A stretch of DNA of 28,559 bases from Collinsella aerofaciens. GTDB lineage: Bacteria > Actinomycetota > Coriobacteriia > Coriobacteriales > Coriobacteriaceae. A program made the position numbers and the translations under genes. The stretch spans positions 1-28,559 of the forward strand of contig JAJXHK010000027.1 in NCBI GenBank assembly GCA_021639365.1, written 5' to 3'. The notes under the pieces were generated by a model, which saw nothing but the letters and a program-made list of their open reading frames with translations, was not told the origin of the DNA and did not search any database. Below are positions 22,047 to 28,559 of this stretch, piece after piece; position 1 is the first letter of the stretch; every line of letters starts with the position of its first letter.

Positions 22047-24005
22047 ATGGCGATTCGGACGATGGGGCCGAGCGGACAATACGAGACTGGATTGGATGCT
22101 GCCGGTGCGGCGCTGCCCGAGCTGCTGGCGCCGGCGGGCGGACTCGACCAGATGCTTGCGGCTATCGCCGCGGGTACCGATGCCATCTATGCGGGGTTGG
22201 GCGGCTTTAACGCCCGTGTGAGCGCCCACGGCTTTACGGATGACGAGTTTGCGCGCGGCTGCGCCGTGGCGCATGCCCATGGCGTGCGTGTGTACGTGAC
22301 GCTCAACGTGTTCGTGTTTGACGATGAGTTGTCCGACGCGGTGGCGTTGGGAGCTCATGCACTGGAGCTGGGCGCCGATGCTCTGATTGTGGCCGATGCC
22401 GGGTTGGCCTGCGCGCTGAGCGCGGCGATTCCCGGGGTCGAGATTCACCTGTCTACGCAGGCGGGCGTTCATAGCGAAGGCGCCGTGCGGCTTGCCGCCG
22501 ATGAGTTGGGGGTCGAGCGCGTGACGACGGCGCGCGAGCTGACGGTCGACGAGATTGCGGCGCTCTGTGCCACGGGCGTGCCCATCGAGGTATTCTGCCA
22601 CGGTGCGATTTGCATCGGCTATTCGGGGGCGTGCGAGTTTTCGGCCCTGCGGCGTGGACGATCGGCGATGCGCGGCGACTGCACACAGCCGTGCCGTCTG
22701 GCGTACGACCTAGTGGACGAGGCGGGACAGAGCGTTGTCGCCGTTGAGGGGGATCGTCTGCTGTGTCCGCATGACTATCTGGGTATTGCGCATCTGCCCG
22801 AGCTTGTAGATGCCGGCGTGGCGTCGCTCAAGATCGAGGGGCGCATGAAGAACCCCGATTACGTATTCAACGTGGTGCGGGTTTGGCGCCGGGCGCTCGA
22901 TATGCTGCGCGACGGCGCGTGGGACCCCGGTGCCGTGGAAGAGCTTGAGCGCGAGCTGGGAAGGTCGTTTAACCGTGGGTTTACCGATGCGTACCTGCGA
23001 GGGCGTTCGGGTGCCGAGCTGATGAGCTTTGAGCGTGCAATTAACCAGGGCGTGCGCGTGGGGCGCTTGGTCGCTGTGGGCCACGAAGAGGTGACCGTTG
23101 AGCTCGATGCCGCCGTGGCGGCGGGTGACACGCTCGAGATTCGGTTCTATCCGGGCGTCGACGCGCGCCCCGATGTGCCCAAGCGCTGGCCGCAGGTGCC
23201 CTGCCCGGTGGATGCCGCAGCGGGGAAGCGCGTCGTCGTGCATTGCAAGCGTAAGGTGGACGCGGGCTGCGAGGTATACCTGATTCGCAGCGCCGGCGTG
23301 TTGGATCAGACAGCGGCGGTGTTGGAGCGCATGCGGGCCGAGGCGGATGCGATTGCACCCGTTGCGCGCGCCGTTGAGGTGCTGCCCTTTGAGGACGTTG
23401 CGGTGGATGGCGGTGCGTCGACGGAGTTGGCGGAGCGCGCGGTTCCCGCTCACATGGTTTTTGCTTGGCAGCTGATGGATGCCGATCCGCGCGGAGAACG
23501 CGATTTATCCGACGCCGTTGTGGTGCTGGACGAGGTGTGCCGCACGGGTGACGTTGATCGGACCCGCTCACTTATGCAGCGTGCCGGGCGCGTCGTCTGC
23601 CGCAACCTGGGACAGGTGGTGATCGCTCGCGAGCTGGGCATGACGTTTGACGTGGCGGCGCCGGTGTTCTGCGCGAATCGGGTCACGCTTACCTGGCTGC
23701 GCGGACTCGGGGCGGGGCGGGTGTACTTGTCGGCCGAGTTGCTCGGCAATGATGCGGAGCGTGTTGCCGAGCTTGCCGCTTGTCCCGGTGTCTTGGGGCC
23801 TGTCGATGCCGACCGTTCCGAGCTCATGGCGTGCGAGCACTGCTTGCTGACTGCCGAGGGCGCCTGCGCCACGGATGCAACGGGGCAGATCCGTTGCCGT
23901 GACTGCTCGCGCCGTCAGCGGGCGCGCTTTTTGGTCGAACGTGACGGCACGCGTTTGCCGGTCGTTATCGACGCGTGCGGCAGGACGAGGATTTTCCTGT
24001 CGTAG
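22047..24005 (+). CDS. U32 family protein, RlhA/YdcP-like (putative RNA hydroxylation factor)
   Basis: A 652-residue protein, almost the length of E. coli YdcP (RlhA, 653). The first ~280 residues are the U32 domain: LLAPAGGLDQMLAAIAAGTD, EIHLSTQAG, then FCHGAICIGYSGACEFS and GDCTQPCR. C189, C196, C212 and C216 match the probable iron-sulfur ligands. FNRGFTDAYLRGR and INQGVRVGRL then resemble the DUF3656 region found in RlhA. E. coli RlhA hydroxylates C2501 of 23S rRNA, and TrhP relatives hydroxylate tRNA U34; the older collagenase label is doubtful. The C-terminus adds CEHC and CRDC pairs that may bind metal. The ATG at 22047 has AAGGAG 7 bases upstream; an in-frame ATG at 22020 has no ribosome site. 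It is divergent from the PBP gene. Confidence 0.85.
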   Translation: MAIRTMGPSGQYETGLDAAGAALPELLAPAGGLDQMLAAIAAGTDAIYAGLGGFNARVSAHGFTDDEFARGCAVAHAHGVRVYVTLNVFVFDDELSDAVALGAHALELGADALIVADAGLACALSAAIPGVEIHLSTQAGVHSEGAVRLAADELGVERVTTARELTVDEIAALCATGVPIEVFCHGAICIGYSGACEFSALRRGRSAMRGDCTQPCRLAYDLVDEAGQSVVAVEGDRLLCPHDYLGIAHLPELVDAGVASLKIEGRMKNPDYVFNVVRVWRRALDMLRDGAWDPGAVEELERELGRSFNRGFTDAYLRGRSGAELMSFERAINQGVRVGRLVAVGHEEVTVELDAAVAAGDTLEIRFYPGVDARPDVPKRWPQVPCPVDAAAGKRVVVHCKRKVDAGCEVYLIRSAGVLDQTAAVLERMRAEADAIAPVARAVEVLPFEDVAVDGGASTELAERAVPAHMVFAWQLMDADPRGERDLSDAVVVLDEVCRTGDVDRTRSLMQRAGRVVCRNLGQVVIARELGMTFDVAAPVFCANRVTLTWLRGLGAGRVYLSAELLGNDAERVAELAACPGVLGPVDADRSELMACEHCLLTAEGACATDATGQIRCRDCSRRQRARFLVERDGTRLPVVIDACGRTRIFLS

Positions 24006-24102
24006 GTGTTCGGCCGCGCCGTTTTGGTTATCATAAGAGAGTTTATGAACTTCCAGCACCGCCGTATCCGGTGAGGGTGCTATAGCAAAAGGAGGATACC
24101 CA

Positions 24103-25314
24103 ATGCTGTCTGTTGACGAGCAAATGCGTATCATCACCTCGGGTGCAGCGCAGATCGTTCCCGAGGCCGACCTTCGCAAGAAGCTTGAGAAGGGCGAGCC
24201 CCTCAACATCAAGCTCGGCGTCGACCCCACCAGCCCCGACCTGCACCTGGGCCACGCCGTGCCCCTGCGCAAGATGCGTCAGTTCCAGGACCTGGGCCAC
24301 AACGTCACCCTCATCATCGGCAACGGCACCGCGCTGATCGGCGACCCCTCGGGCAAGAACTCCACGCGTCCGCAGCTTTCGCAGGAGCAGATCGAGGCCA
24401 ACGCCGAGACCTACGTGAGCCAGGCCATGAAGATTCTGGACCCCGAGAAGACCACCATCGTGCACAACGGCGACTGGATCCTTTCGATGGACCTGGCCGG
24501 CCTGCTGCAGGTGTGCTCCAAGTTCACCGTCGCTCGCATCCTTGAGCGCGACGACTTTACCAAGCGCTACCAGTCCCAGACGCCGATTGCCCTGCACGAG
24601 TTTCTGTACCCCGTGATGCAGGCCTTCGACTCCGTTCAGATCAAGGCCGACGTCGAGATGGGCGGCACCGACCAGCTCTTCAACCTGCTCGCCGGCCGCG
24701 AGCTCATGGAGAAGATGGGCATGGAGCCGCAGATTGCGCTCACCATGCCGCTGCTCGAGGGCACCGACGGCGTGCGCAAGATGTCCAAGTCCTATGGCAA
24801 CTACATCGGCCTGACCGACGCTCCCAAGGATATGTTCGGCAAGACCATGTCCATCCCCGACGAGATGATCGGCAAGTACTATCGTCTGGCCAGCTCGCTC
24901 GCCCCGGCCGAGGTCGACAAGATCGACGCCGCCCTGGCCGACGGTTCTGCCGACCCCTACGAGCTCAAGCGCGCTCTGGGCCGCGACCTGTGCGATACCT
25001 ACCACGGCGCCGGCGCCGGCGACGAGGCCCAGGCCGAGTTCGACCGTGTGTTCAAGGAGGGCCAGCTTGCCGACTTCCCCGAGAAGCACGTCGAGCTGAC
25101 CGTCAACGACGAGGGCCAGATTTACCTCGCCGGCCTGCTCAAGGATCTGGGCCTTTCGGCCAGCGCCGGCCAGGCCCGCCGCGACATCGACGGCGGTGGC
25201 GTCAAGATCAACGGCAAGGCCGTGGCTCCCAAGAGCTATAACATCGATCCCAGCGCCCTCAAGCTGGGCGACACCCTCTCCGTGGGCAAGCGCAAGGGCT
25301 TTAAGTTGATTTAG
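24103..25314 (+). CDS. tyrS: Tyrosyl-tRNA synthetase
   Basis: A 403-residue class I aminoacyl-tRNA synthetase charging tRNA-Tyr. The HIGH-type motif is HLGH (48-51) and KMSKS is at 226-230. VEMGGTDQLFNLLAGR lines the tyrosine pocket, and the last ~70 residues form an S4-like RNA-binding domain (LSASAGQARRDIDGGGVKIN). Its length and motifs fit the shorter TyrZ-like bacterial group. AAAGGAGG lies 7 bases before the ATG. The 97-base upstream gap has a small stem but is too short for a T-box leader. Codon use is strongly C-ending, a sign of high expression compared with the U32 gene before it. Confidence 0.97.
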   Translation: MLSVDEQMRIITSGAAQIVPEADLRKKLEKGEPLNIKLGVDPTSPDLHLGHAVPLRKMRQFQDLGHNVTLIIGNGTALIGDPSGKNSTRPQLSQEQIEANAETYVSQAMKILDPEKTTIVHNGDWILSMDLAGLLQVCSKFTVARILERDDFTKRYQSQTPIALHEFLYPVMQAFDSVQIKADVEMGGTDQLFNLLAGRELMEKMGMEPQIALTMPLLEGTDGVRKMSKSYGNYIGLTDAPKDMFGKTMSIPDEMIGKYYRLASSLAPAEVDKIDAALADGSADPYELKRALGRDLCDTYHGAGAGDEAQAEFDRVFKEGQLADFPEKHVELTVNDEGQIYLAGLLKDLGLSASAGQARRDIDGGGVKINGKAVAPKSYNIDPSALKLGDTLSVGKRKGFKLI

Positions 25315-25315
25315 T

Positions 25316-25339
25316 TCCGCCGTTCTACCGAACGGCGGA
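25316..25339 (+). other. Hairpin directly after tyrS
   Basis: A perfect 10-bp stem (25316-25325 with 25330-25339) closes a TACC loop, one base after the tyrS stop codon. No thymine run follows, so it probably protects the mRNA 3' end or causes a pause, and does not terminate by itself. Confidence 0.7.
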
Positions 25340-25353
25340 CCGGCCGACGCTGC

Positions 25354-25452
25354 GCGGGCCGCATTTGGACAATCTGACGTTCAACTTCAAGGGCGCGACC
25401 AGAAGGTCAGCGCCCTTTCGTTTCACGTCACCTTGTCTCAAATGCGGCCCGC
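25354..25452 (+). terminator. Long nested hairpin with terminator-like apex downstream of tyrS
   Basis: The outer arms (25354-25372 with 25433-25452) match except for one extra base. A GACGT/ACGTC pair lies inside, and the apex is a strong stem (25389-25400 with 25405-25417, one bulged A) over an AGAA loop, followed by TTTCGTTT. The apex is a plausible tyrS terminator, and the outer arms make the element nearly 100 bases long. No gene is supported in the 359 bases from 25315 to 25673. Confidence 0.7.
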
Positions 25453-25497
25453 TCGCTGTCGTTGCCAAAACATCGACGCTTCCGTTGTTGGCACTTT

Positions 25498-25537
25498 GGG
25501 ACACTCCTTGTCATTGGTACAAAGCAACCTGTCCCCA
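25498..25537. repeat. Inverted GGGACA-type repeat before ade
   Basis: GGGACACTCCTT (25498-25509) and the opposite-strand GGGGACAGGTT (25526-25536) face each other, with TTGT/ACAA (25508-25511, 25519-25522) pairing between them. The word resembles copies at 27500, 27527 and 28506, suggesting a degraded dispersed repeat. Confidence 0.6.
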
Positions 25538-25599
25538 TTGCGCCAAGCGGCGTGTGCCGTTAAGCGGAGGGGGTGTATTCCCGACCCATCGTTTGGGCA

Positions 25600-25661
25600 T
25601 ACAATGGCTATTGGCTTGCTGCGGTGAAGGTCTGTCCGCTCCGCAGCTTTTTTCTACGGTT
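25600..25661 (+). promoter_or_regulatory. ade promoter -10 and leader hairpin
   Basis: A TACAAT word (25600-25605) is a likely -10, though no good -35 is seen. Starting about 13 bases after it, GCTGCGG (25618-25624) and CCGCAGC (25641-25647) form a 7-bp stem followed by six thymines (25648-25653), an intrinsic-terminator pattern between promoter and ribosome site. It may attenuate ade; no purine riboswitch core was found. Confidence 0.5.
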
Positions 25662-25673
25662 AAAGGAGTATGT

Positions 25674-27494
25674 ATGTCCGTTGAGGTCATGAGGTCTGTG
25701 ATCGATGCTGCCGAGGGGCGCGTGCCCGTCGACACGCTGTTTACCAATGCGCAGATTGTCGACGTGTACGGTCAGCGCGTGGCGCCCGGTAGCGTTGCCG
25801 TCAAGGACGGTGTGATCGTCGGCGTGCTCTACGATGGTCGCGACGATGCCGCCGGTACCTACGAGGCAACTGAGGCCATCGACTGCCAGGGTCGCTATCT
25901 CGCTCCCGGTTTTATTGACGGGCATCTGCATATCGAGTCCTCGAACATCCGTCCCGCCGAGTATGCTCGCATGGCGGCGACGCGCGGTACTACCACCGCC
26001 ATTGCCGACAGCCACGAGATTGCCAATGTTGCCGGTCTCGACGGCTTGCGCTTTATGATTGAGGATGGCCGCCGCGCGCCCATCTCCATCAAGTACATGA
26101 TGCCTTCGTGCGTGCCCGCGCTGCCCGATGAGCAGGCCGGTGCCGTCATTACCGCTGCCGATATGCAGGCGTTTTTTGCCGAGCATCCAGGCGATGTCTT
26201 TGGTCTGGGCGAAATGATGAACCTGCCGGGCGTCTTTATGGCCGACCCCGAGACCTGTGCTCGCATCGATGCTGCCAACCAGACGCCGTCCAAGCAGGTT
26301 GACGGCCACGCGCCGCTCGTTGCCGGTAAGGACCTCAACGCCTATGCCGCAGCGGGCATTATCGCCGACCACGAGTCGACGATTCCCGAGGAGGCGCTCG
26401 ACAAGCTGTCCCGCGGCATGTATGTGATGCTGCGTGAGGGCACGTGCAGCCATGACCTGGCCAACCTGTCTCCGATGCTGCTGGAAAACCCCGCCCGCGC
26501 CCGCCGCTGCTGCTTTGCGACCGACGACCGCGCTCCCTCCGACGCGCTTTCGACCGGCATGATCGACAACGCCTGCCGCGTGGCCATCGAGGCCGGCGTC
26601 GACCCGGTGGTCGCCATCTCTATGGCGTCCCTTTCCACGGCTGAGGCGTTTGGGCTAGATCACGGCTGCCGCGACCCGCACGAACTACGCGGTGCGATTG
26701 CCCCGGGCAAACGTGCCGACCTGCTGGTGCTCAATGACCTGACGTTTGCCACGGCTCCGCATCGCGTATATGCCGCCGGTGCTCTGGTGGCGCAGGACGG
26801 CACCTTTGTGGGCGAGATTGCACCCGAGATGGCCGAGGTTACGGCCCTTGCCGATGAGCTGCGCGCCTCCGTTAAGCTGCCGAAGCTTTCGCTCGACGTA
26901 TTCGACTATGCCTTTAAGCCGGGCGAGGCCGTGATTGACGTGGTGCCGGGTAAGGCCATCACGGGTATGGCTCGCCCCGAGAGCGCCGAGGGCCTGCGTC
27001 GCATTATGCTGATTGAGCGCCATGGCCGCGGCGTGTCGCTGCAGGCCGAGGGCGCCGACGGCGATGGCCCCGCTGGCCTGGGCCTGGTCGGCAAGCATAT
27101 CGGTCGCGGCTGGGTGCGTGGCTTTACCATCACCGGTGGCGCCGTTGCCTCCACAATCGGCCACGACTCGCACAACGTGTGCGTGGTGGGCGACAACGCC
27201 GCCGATATGATGGCTGCTGTCGAGGCCGTGGGCCAGGGCGGTCACGTGCTGGTGCGCAACGGCGAGGTCGTGGCTCGTATTCCGCTGGCGCTCGGCGGCC
27301 TGATGAGCGAAGGCACTGCCGAAGACGTTGCCGCGCAGCACGACGACTTTATGGCCAAGGCGCGCGCCATGGGTATTGAGCCGCCGCTCGACCCCATCAT
27401 GGGCATCATCTTCCTGCCCCTGCCGGTCATCCCGACGTTCCGCATCCGCCCCGAGGGCATGTTCGACGTTACAACCTTCACCTACGCCGACTAG
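25674..27494 (+). CDS. ade: Adenine deaminase
   Basis: A 606-residue cytoplasmic amidohydrolase turning adenine into hypoxanthine and ammonia, in the normal length range of Ade (about 570-600). The metal site begins with H84 and H86 in PGFIDGHLHIESS, followed by ADSHEIANV (112-120), VDGHAP, IADHES and the late aspartate pair in CFATDDR. The C-terminal half, with GRGWVRGFTITGGAVASTIG and HDSHNVCVVGDN, is the specific adenine deaminase domain. AAAGGAG lies 5 bases before the ATG at 25674; a longer reading frame from 25365 runs through hairpins and is not protein-like. Hypoxanthine is a substrate for the molybdenum hydroxylases implied by region 1. Its stop codon falls inside a short direct repeat. 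Confidence 0.95.
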   Translation: MSVEVMRSVIDAAEGRVPVDTLFTNAQIVDVYGQRVAPGSVAVKDGVIVGVLYDGRDDAAGTYEATEAIDCQGRYLAPGFIDGHLHIESSNIRPAEYARMAATRGTTTAIADSHEIANVAGLDGLRFMIEDGRRAPISIKYMMPSCVPALPDEQAGAVITAADMQAFFAEHPGDVFGLGEMMNLPGVFMADPETCARIDAANQTPSKQVDGHAPLVAGKDLNAYAAAGIIADHESTIPEEALDKLSRGMYVMLREGTCSHDLANLSPMLLENPARARRCCFATDDRAPSDALSTGMIDNACRVAIEAGVDPVVAISMASLSTAEAFGLDHGCRDPHELRGAIAPGKRADLLVLNDLTFATAPHRVYAAGALVAQDGTFVGEIAPEMAEVTALADELRASVKLPKLSLDVFDYAFKPGEAVIDVVPGKAITGMARPESAEGLRRIMLIERHGRGVSLQAEGADGDGPAGLGLVGKHIGRGWVRGFTITGGAVASTIGHDSHNVCVVGDNAADMMAAVEAVGQGGHVLVRNGEVVARIPLALGGLMSEGTAEDVAAQHDDFMAKARAMGIEPPLDPIMGIIFLPLPVIPTFRIRPEGMFDVTTFTYAD

Positions 27495-27538
27495 TCATCG
27501 GGGACGTTCTTAAACGACTAGTCGTTGGGGACACTCTT
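27489..27538 (+). repeat. Tandem direct repeat over the ade stop codon (GGGGAC family)
   Basis: Two 23-base units (27489-27511 and 27516-27538) agree at 19 positions. Each begins GACTAGTC, itself a palindrome, and continues with GGGGAC and a TCTT end. The first unit contains the ade stop codon. A further GGGGACGTTC lies at 28506. Confidence 0.75.
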
Positions 27539-27566
27539 TGGCGTGTCGCCTGACGCTGCGATTGTG

Positions 27567-27601
27567 GGACCTCTGGCATGTGTGAGCTATTTGCCAGGTC
27601 C
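27567..27601 (+). terminator. Hairpin downstream of ade
   Basis: GGACCT-GGCA (27567-27578 with a 2-base bulge) pairs with TGCCAGGTCC (27592-27601) over a 13-nt loop. Only a weak thymine-poor sequence follows, so termination strength is uncertain. It is the best candidate end for the ade transcript. Confidence 0.5.
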
Positions 27602-27630
27602 TTGTAACGTTTACGCCCGCGGAGTCTTAT
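27602..27630 (+). promoter_or_regulatory. Candidate promoter of the HAD phosphatase gene
   Basis: TTGTAA (27602-27607), a 17-base spacer and TCTTAT (27625-27630) match a sigma-70-type promoter at 4 of 6 positions each. The transcript would begin near 27637, inside the left base of the long leader hairpin. Confidence 0.5.
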
Positions 27631-27633
27631 TTG

Positions 27634-27700
27634 AGCTCCCTTTGGGTACGTTGGAATCGGATACACGTTCGATTCCAACAAGCCCGAAGGGAGCTTTTCT
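27634..27700 (+). promoter_or_regulatory. Shine-Dalgarno-sequestering leader hairpin of the HAD gene
   Basis: The lower stem is 13 bp (27634-27646 with 27683-27695, one G-U pair), followed by a symmetric 3x3 internal loop, a perfect 10-bp upper stem (27650-27659 with 27670-27679) and a 10-nt loop. The only ribosome site, GAAGGGAG (27686-27693), is wholly in the 3' arm, and TTTT follows at 27695-27698 just before the ATG. The fold would hide the ribosome site and also resembles a terminator. Confidence 0.75.
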
Positions 27701-28495
27701 ATGTTTAAACTGATTGCATCCGATATGGACGGCACACTGCTTGACGAAAACGGCCAGGTGCCTCCCGAGACCTACGAACTGATTCTGGCGCTACACGAGC
27801 ATGGCGTGCATTTCGCCGCATCGTCAGGTCGTCGCTACGATCGCCTGTGCGAGTTCTTTGCGCCCGTTCGCGACAAGATGGACTTTGTCGCCGCTAACGG
27901 CGCCCAGGTCTATGCCGACGGTAAGATGGTAGACCGTGAGGTGTATTCCCACCTGGCGATTCGAAGGCTCGCCCAAGCCGTCAGGACGTTTCCCAATCTG
28001 CATCTTGCGCTCTTTGACCGAACCAAGTCCTTCCTGCTCGATGACGAGTGCAAGTTCGTGCGTGAGGTCGATAAGGACCTTCCCAATGCCGAGCGTATTT
28101 GGGAGCTGCCCGATCCCAGCGTAAATATCATCAAAGCGAGTATCTTTTGCGACGACAGTGCGGTTATGGACAGTGCGTACGTGCTACAGCGCGAACTTGG
28201 TCAGCTCTTTACTTTTGCGCCTTCGGGCAACGCGTGGATCGATGCCATGCAGCCTGGTGTGTCGAAGGCCTCGGGTATCGCGCAGCTCGCGGAGCATTAC
28301 GGCATTGGTCGCGACGAGGTCATGGCGTTTGGCGACTCGATGAACGACTACGAGATCATTCGCTTTGTCGGCACGGGCTGCGCGATGGAAAACGCGCGCC
28401 CCGCGCTTAAGGCGGTGGCCGATCGCGTGGTGGGTTGTAACCGCGACCACGCCGTCCAGCAGGAGCTCCGTCGCGTGCTGGAGAGCCTCGCTTAA
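27701..28495 (+). CDS. Cof-type HAD-superfamily phosphatase
   Basis: A 264-residue cytoplasmic hydrolase of the Cof/YidA subfamily (HAD-IIB), typical length about 270. Motif I is SDMDGTLLD with the nucleophile D8 and acid/base D10; motif II is AASSGRRYD; the conserved lysine lies in SKASGIAQL; motif IV is AFGDSMNDYEI. A C2-type cap fills the middle. Such enzymes act on sugar phosphates, nucleotides or flavin/PLP phosphates, and the substrate cannot be told here. The start is fixed by GGGAG 8 bases upstream, which is buried in a stable leader hairpin, so expression is probably controlled at that step. No operon partner is in the window. Confidence 0.92.
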   Translation: MFKLIASDMDGTLLDENGQVPPETYELILALHEHGVHFAASSGRRYDRLCEFFAPVRDKMDFVAANGAQVYADGKMVDREVYSHLAIRRLAQAVRTFPNLHLALFDRTKSFLLDDECKFVREVDKDLPNAERIWELPDPSVNIIKASIFCDDSAVMDSAYVLQRELGQLFTFAPSGNAWIDAMQPGVSKASGIAQLAEHYGIGRDEVMAFGDSMNDYEIIRFVGTGCAMENARPALKAVADRVVGCNRDHAVQQELRRVLESLA

Positions 28496-28559
28496 TCCGG
28501 CAGATGGGGACGTTCCTTTTAATATGAGCAGGACATTGTCAAGAGGCAAAATCGGGCCT
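28496..28559 (+). repeat. GGGGACGTTC repeat fragment at the window end
   Basis: GGGGACGTTCCTTTT (28506-28520) shares its first ten bases with the repeat at 27500. The 64 bases after the HAD gene hold nothing else recognisable before the window ends. Confidence 0.5.

Noticed and set aside
24006..24102. T-box leader before tyrS
   Set aside because: The gap is only 97 bases, and no T-box core sequence or terminator with a thymine run was seen.
25365..25673. N-terminal extension of adenine deaminase by 103 residues
   Set aside because: The extension runs through hairpins and a repeat, is not protein-like, and a good ribosome site fixes the start at 25674.
25560..25673. Purine riboswitch upstream of ade
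   Set aside because: The conserved junction and loop sequences of the xpt-type purine aptamer were not found; only a simple hairpin with thymines is present.

Overview
This GC-rich window most likely comes from a gut actinomycete of class Coriobacteriia, probably Collinsella or a close relative. That is an impression from GC content, codon use, the order secY-adk-map-infA-rpmJ-rpsM-rpsK-rpsD-rpoA-rplQ-truA, and the companion genes; no search was run. There are 31 protein-coding genes, nearly all on the + strand. Only yqeC and the class A penicillin-binding protein (PBP) gene are on the - strand. No tRNA, rRNA, CRISPR array or intact transposase was seen.

Region 1 (1-6755) is part of a purine/ureide catabolism and selenium-dependent molybdenum hydroxylase locus. 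It holds a YgeW-type carbamoyltransferase (5' end missing), a carbamate kinase, a MocA-like cytidylyltransferase, a hydantoinase/dihydropyrimidinase, YqeC, YqeB and an XdhC/CoxI protein. The same families cluster in E. coli (ygeW-hyuA-yqeA-yqeB-yqeC-ygfJ). The likely logic is that a molybdenum hydroxylase outside the window acts on a purine. The hydantoinase and carbamoyltransferase then handle ring-opened ureido products, and carbamate kinase recovers ATP from carbamoyl phosphate. MocA, YqeB, YqeC and XdhC mature or load the cofactor.

Region 2 (7067-16806) is the distal spc operon and the alpha operon: rplE, rpsZ, rpsH, rplF, rplR, rpsE, rpmD, rplO, secY, adk, map, infA, rpmJ, rpsM, rpsK, rpsD, rpoA and rplQ, closed by a textbook terminator at 16833-16863. 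The usual upstream neighbours (rplN, rplX and the S10 genes) are absent. rplE instead follows region 1 and has its own candidate promoter and a folded leader.

Region 3 (16899-28495) holds truA, a glycosyltransferase-like gene, argR, a class A PBP with a Thr/Gly/Pro-rich tail (- strand), a divergent U32/RlhA-like protein, tyrS, adenine deaminase (ade) and a Cof-type HAD phosphatase. Ade makes hypoxanthine and so links in theme to region 1.

The most unusual signals are non-coding. A palindromic repeat family with a 20-nt core occurs twice (3980-4061 and 6773-6839) and brackets yqeC-yqeB-xdhC. GGGGAC-type repeats lie around ade and the HAD gene. A long hairpin at 27634-27695 hides the HAD gene's Shine-Dalgarno. 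Further hairpins lie in the ade leader, the rplE leader and the infA-rpmJ gap. A 15-nt palindrome sits in the yqeC/yqeB divergent gap and another directly before argR. No wholly new protein system was recognised.
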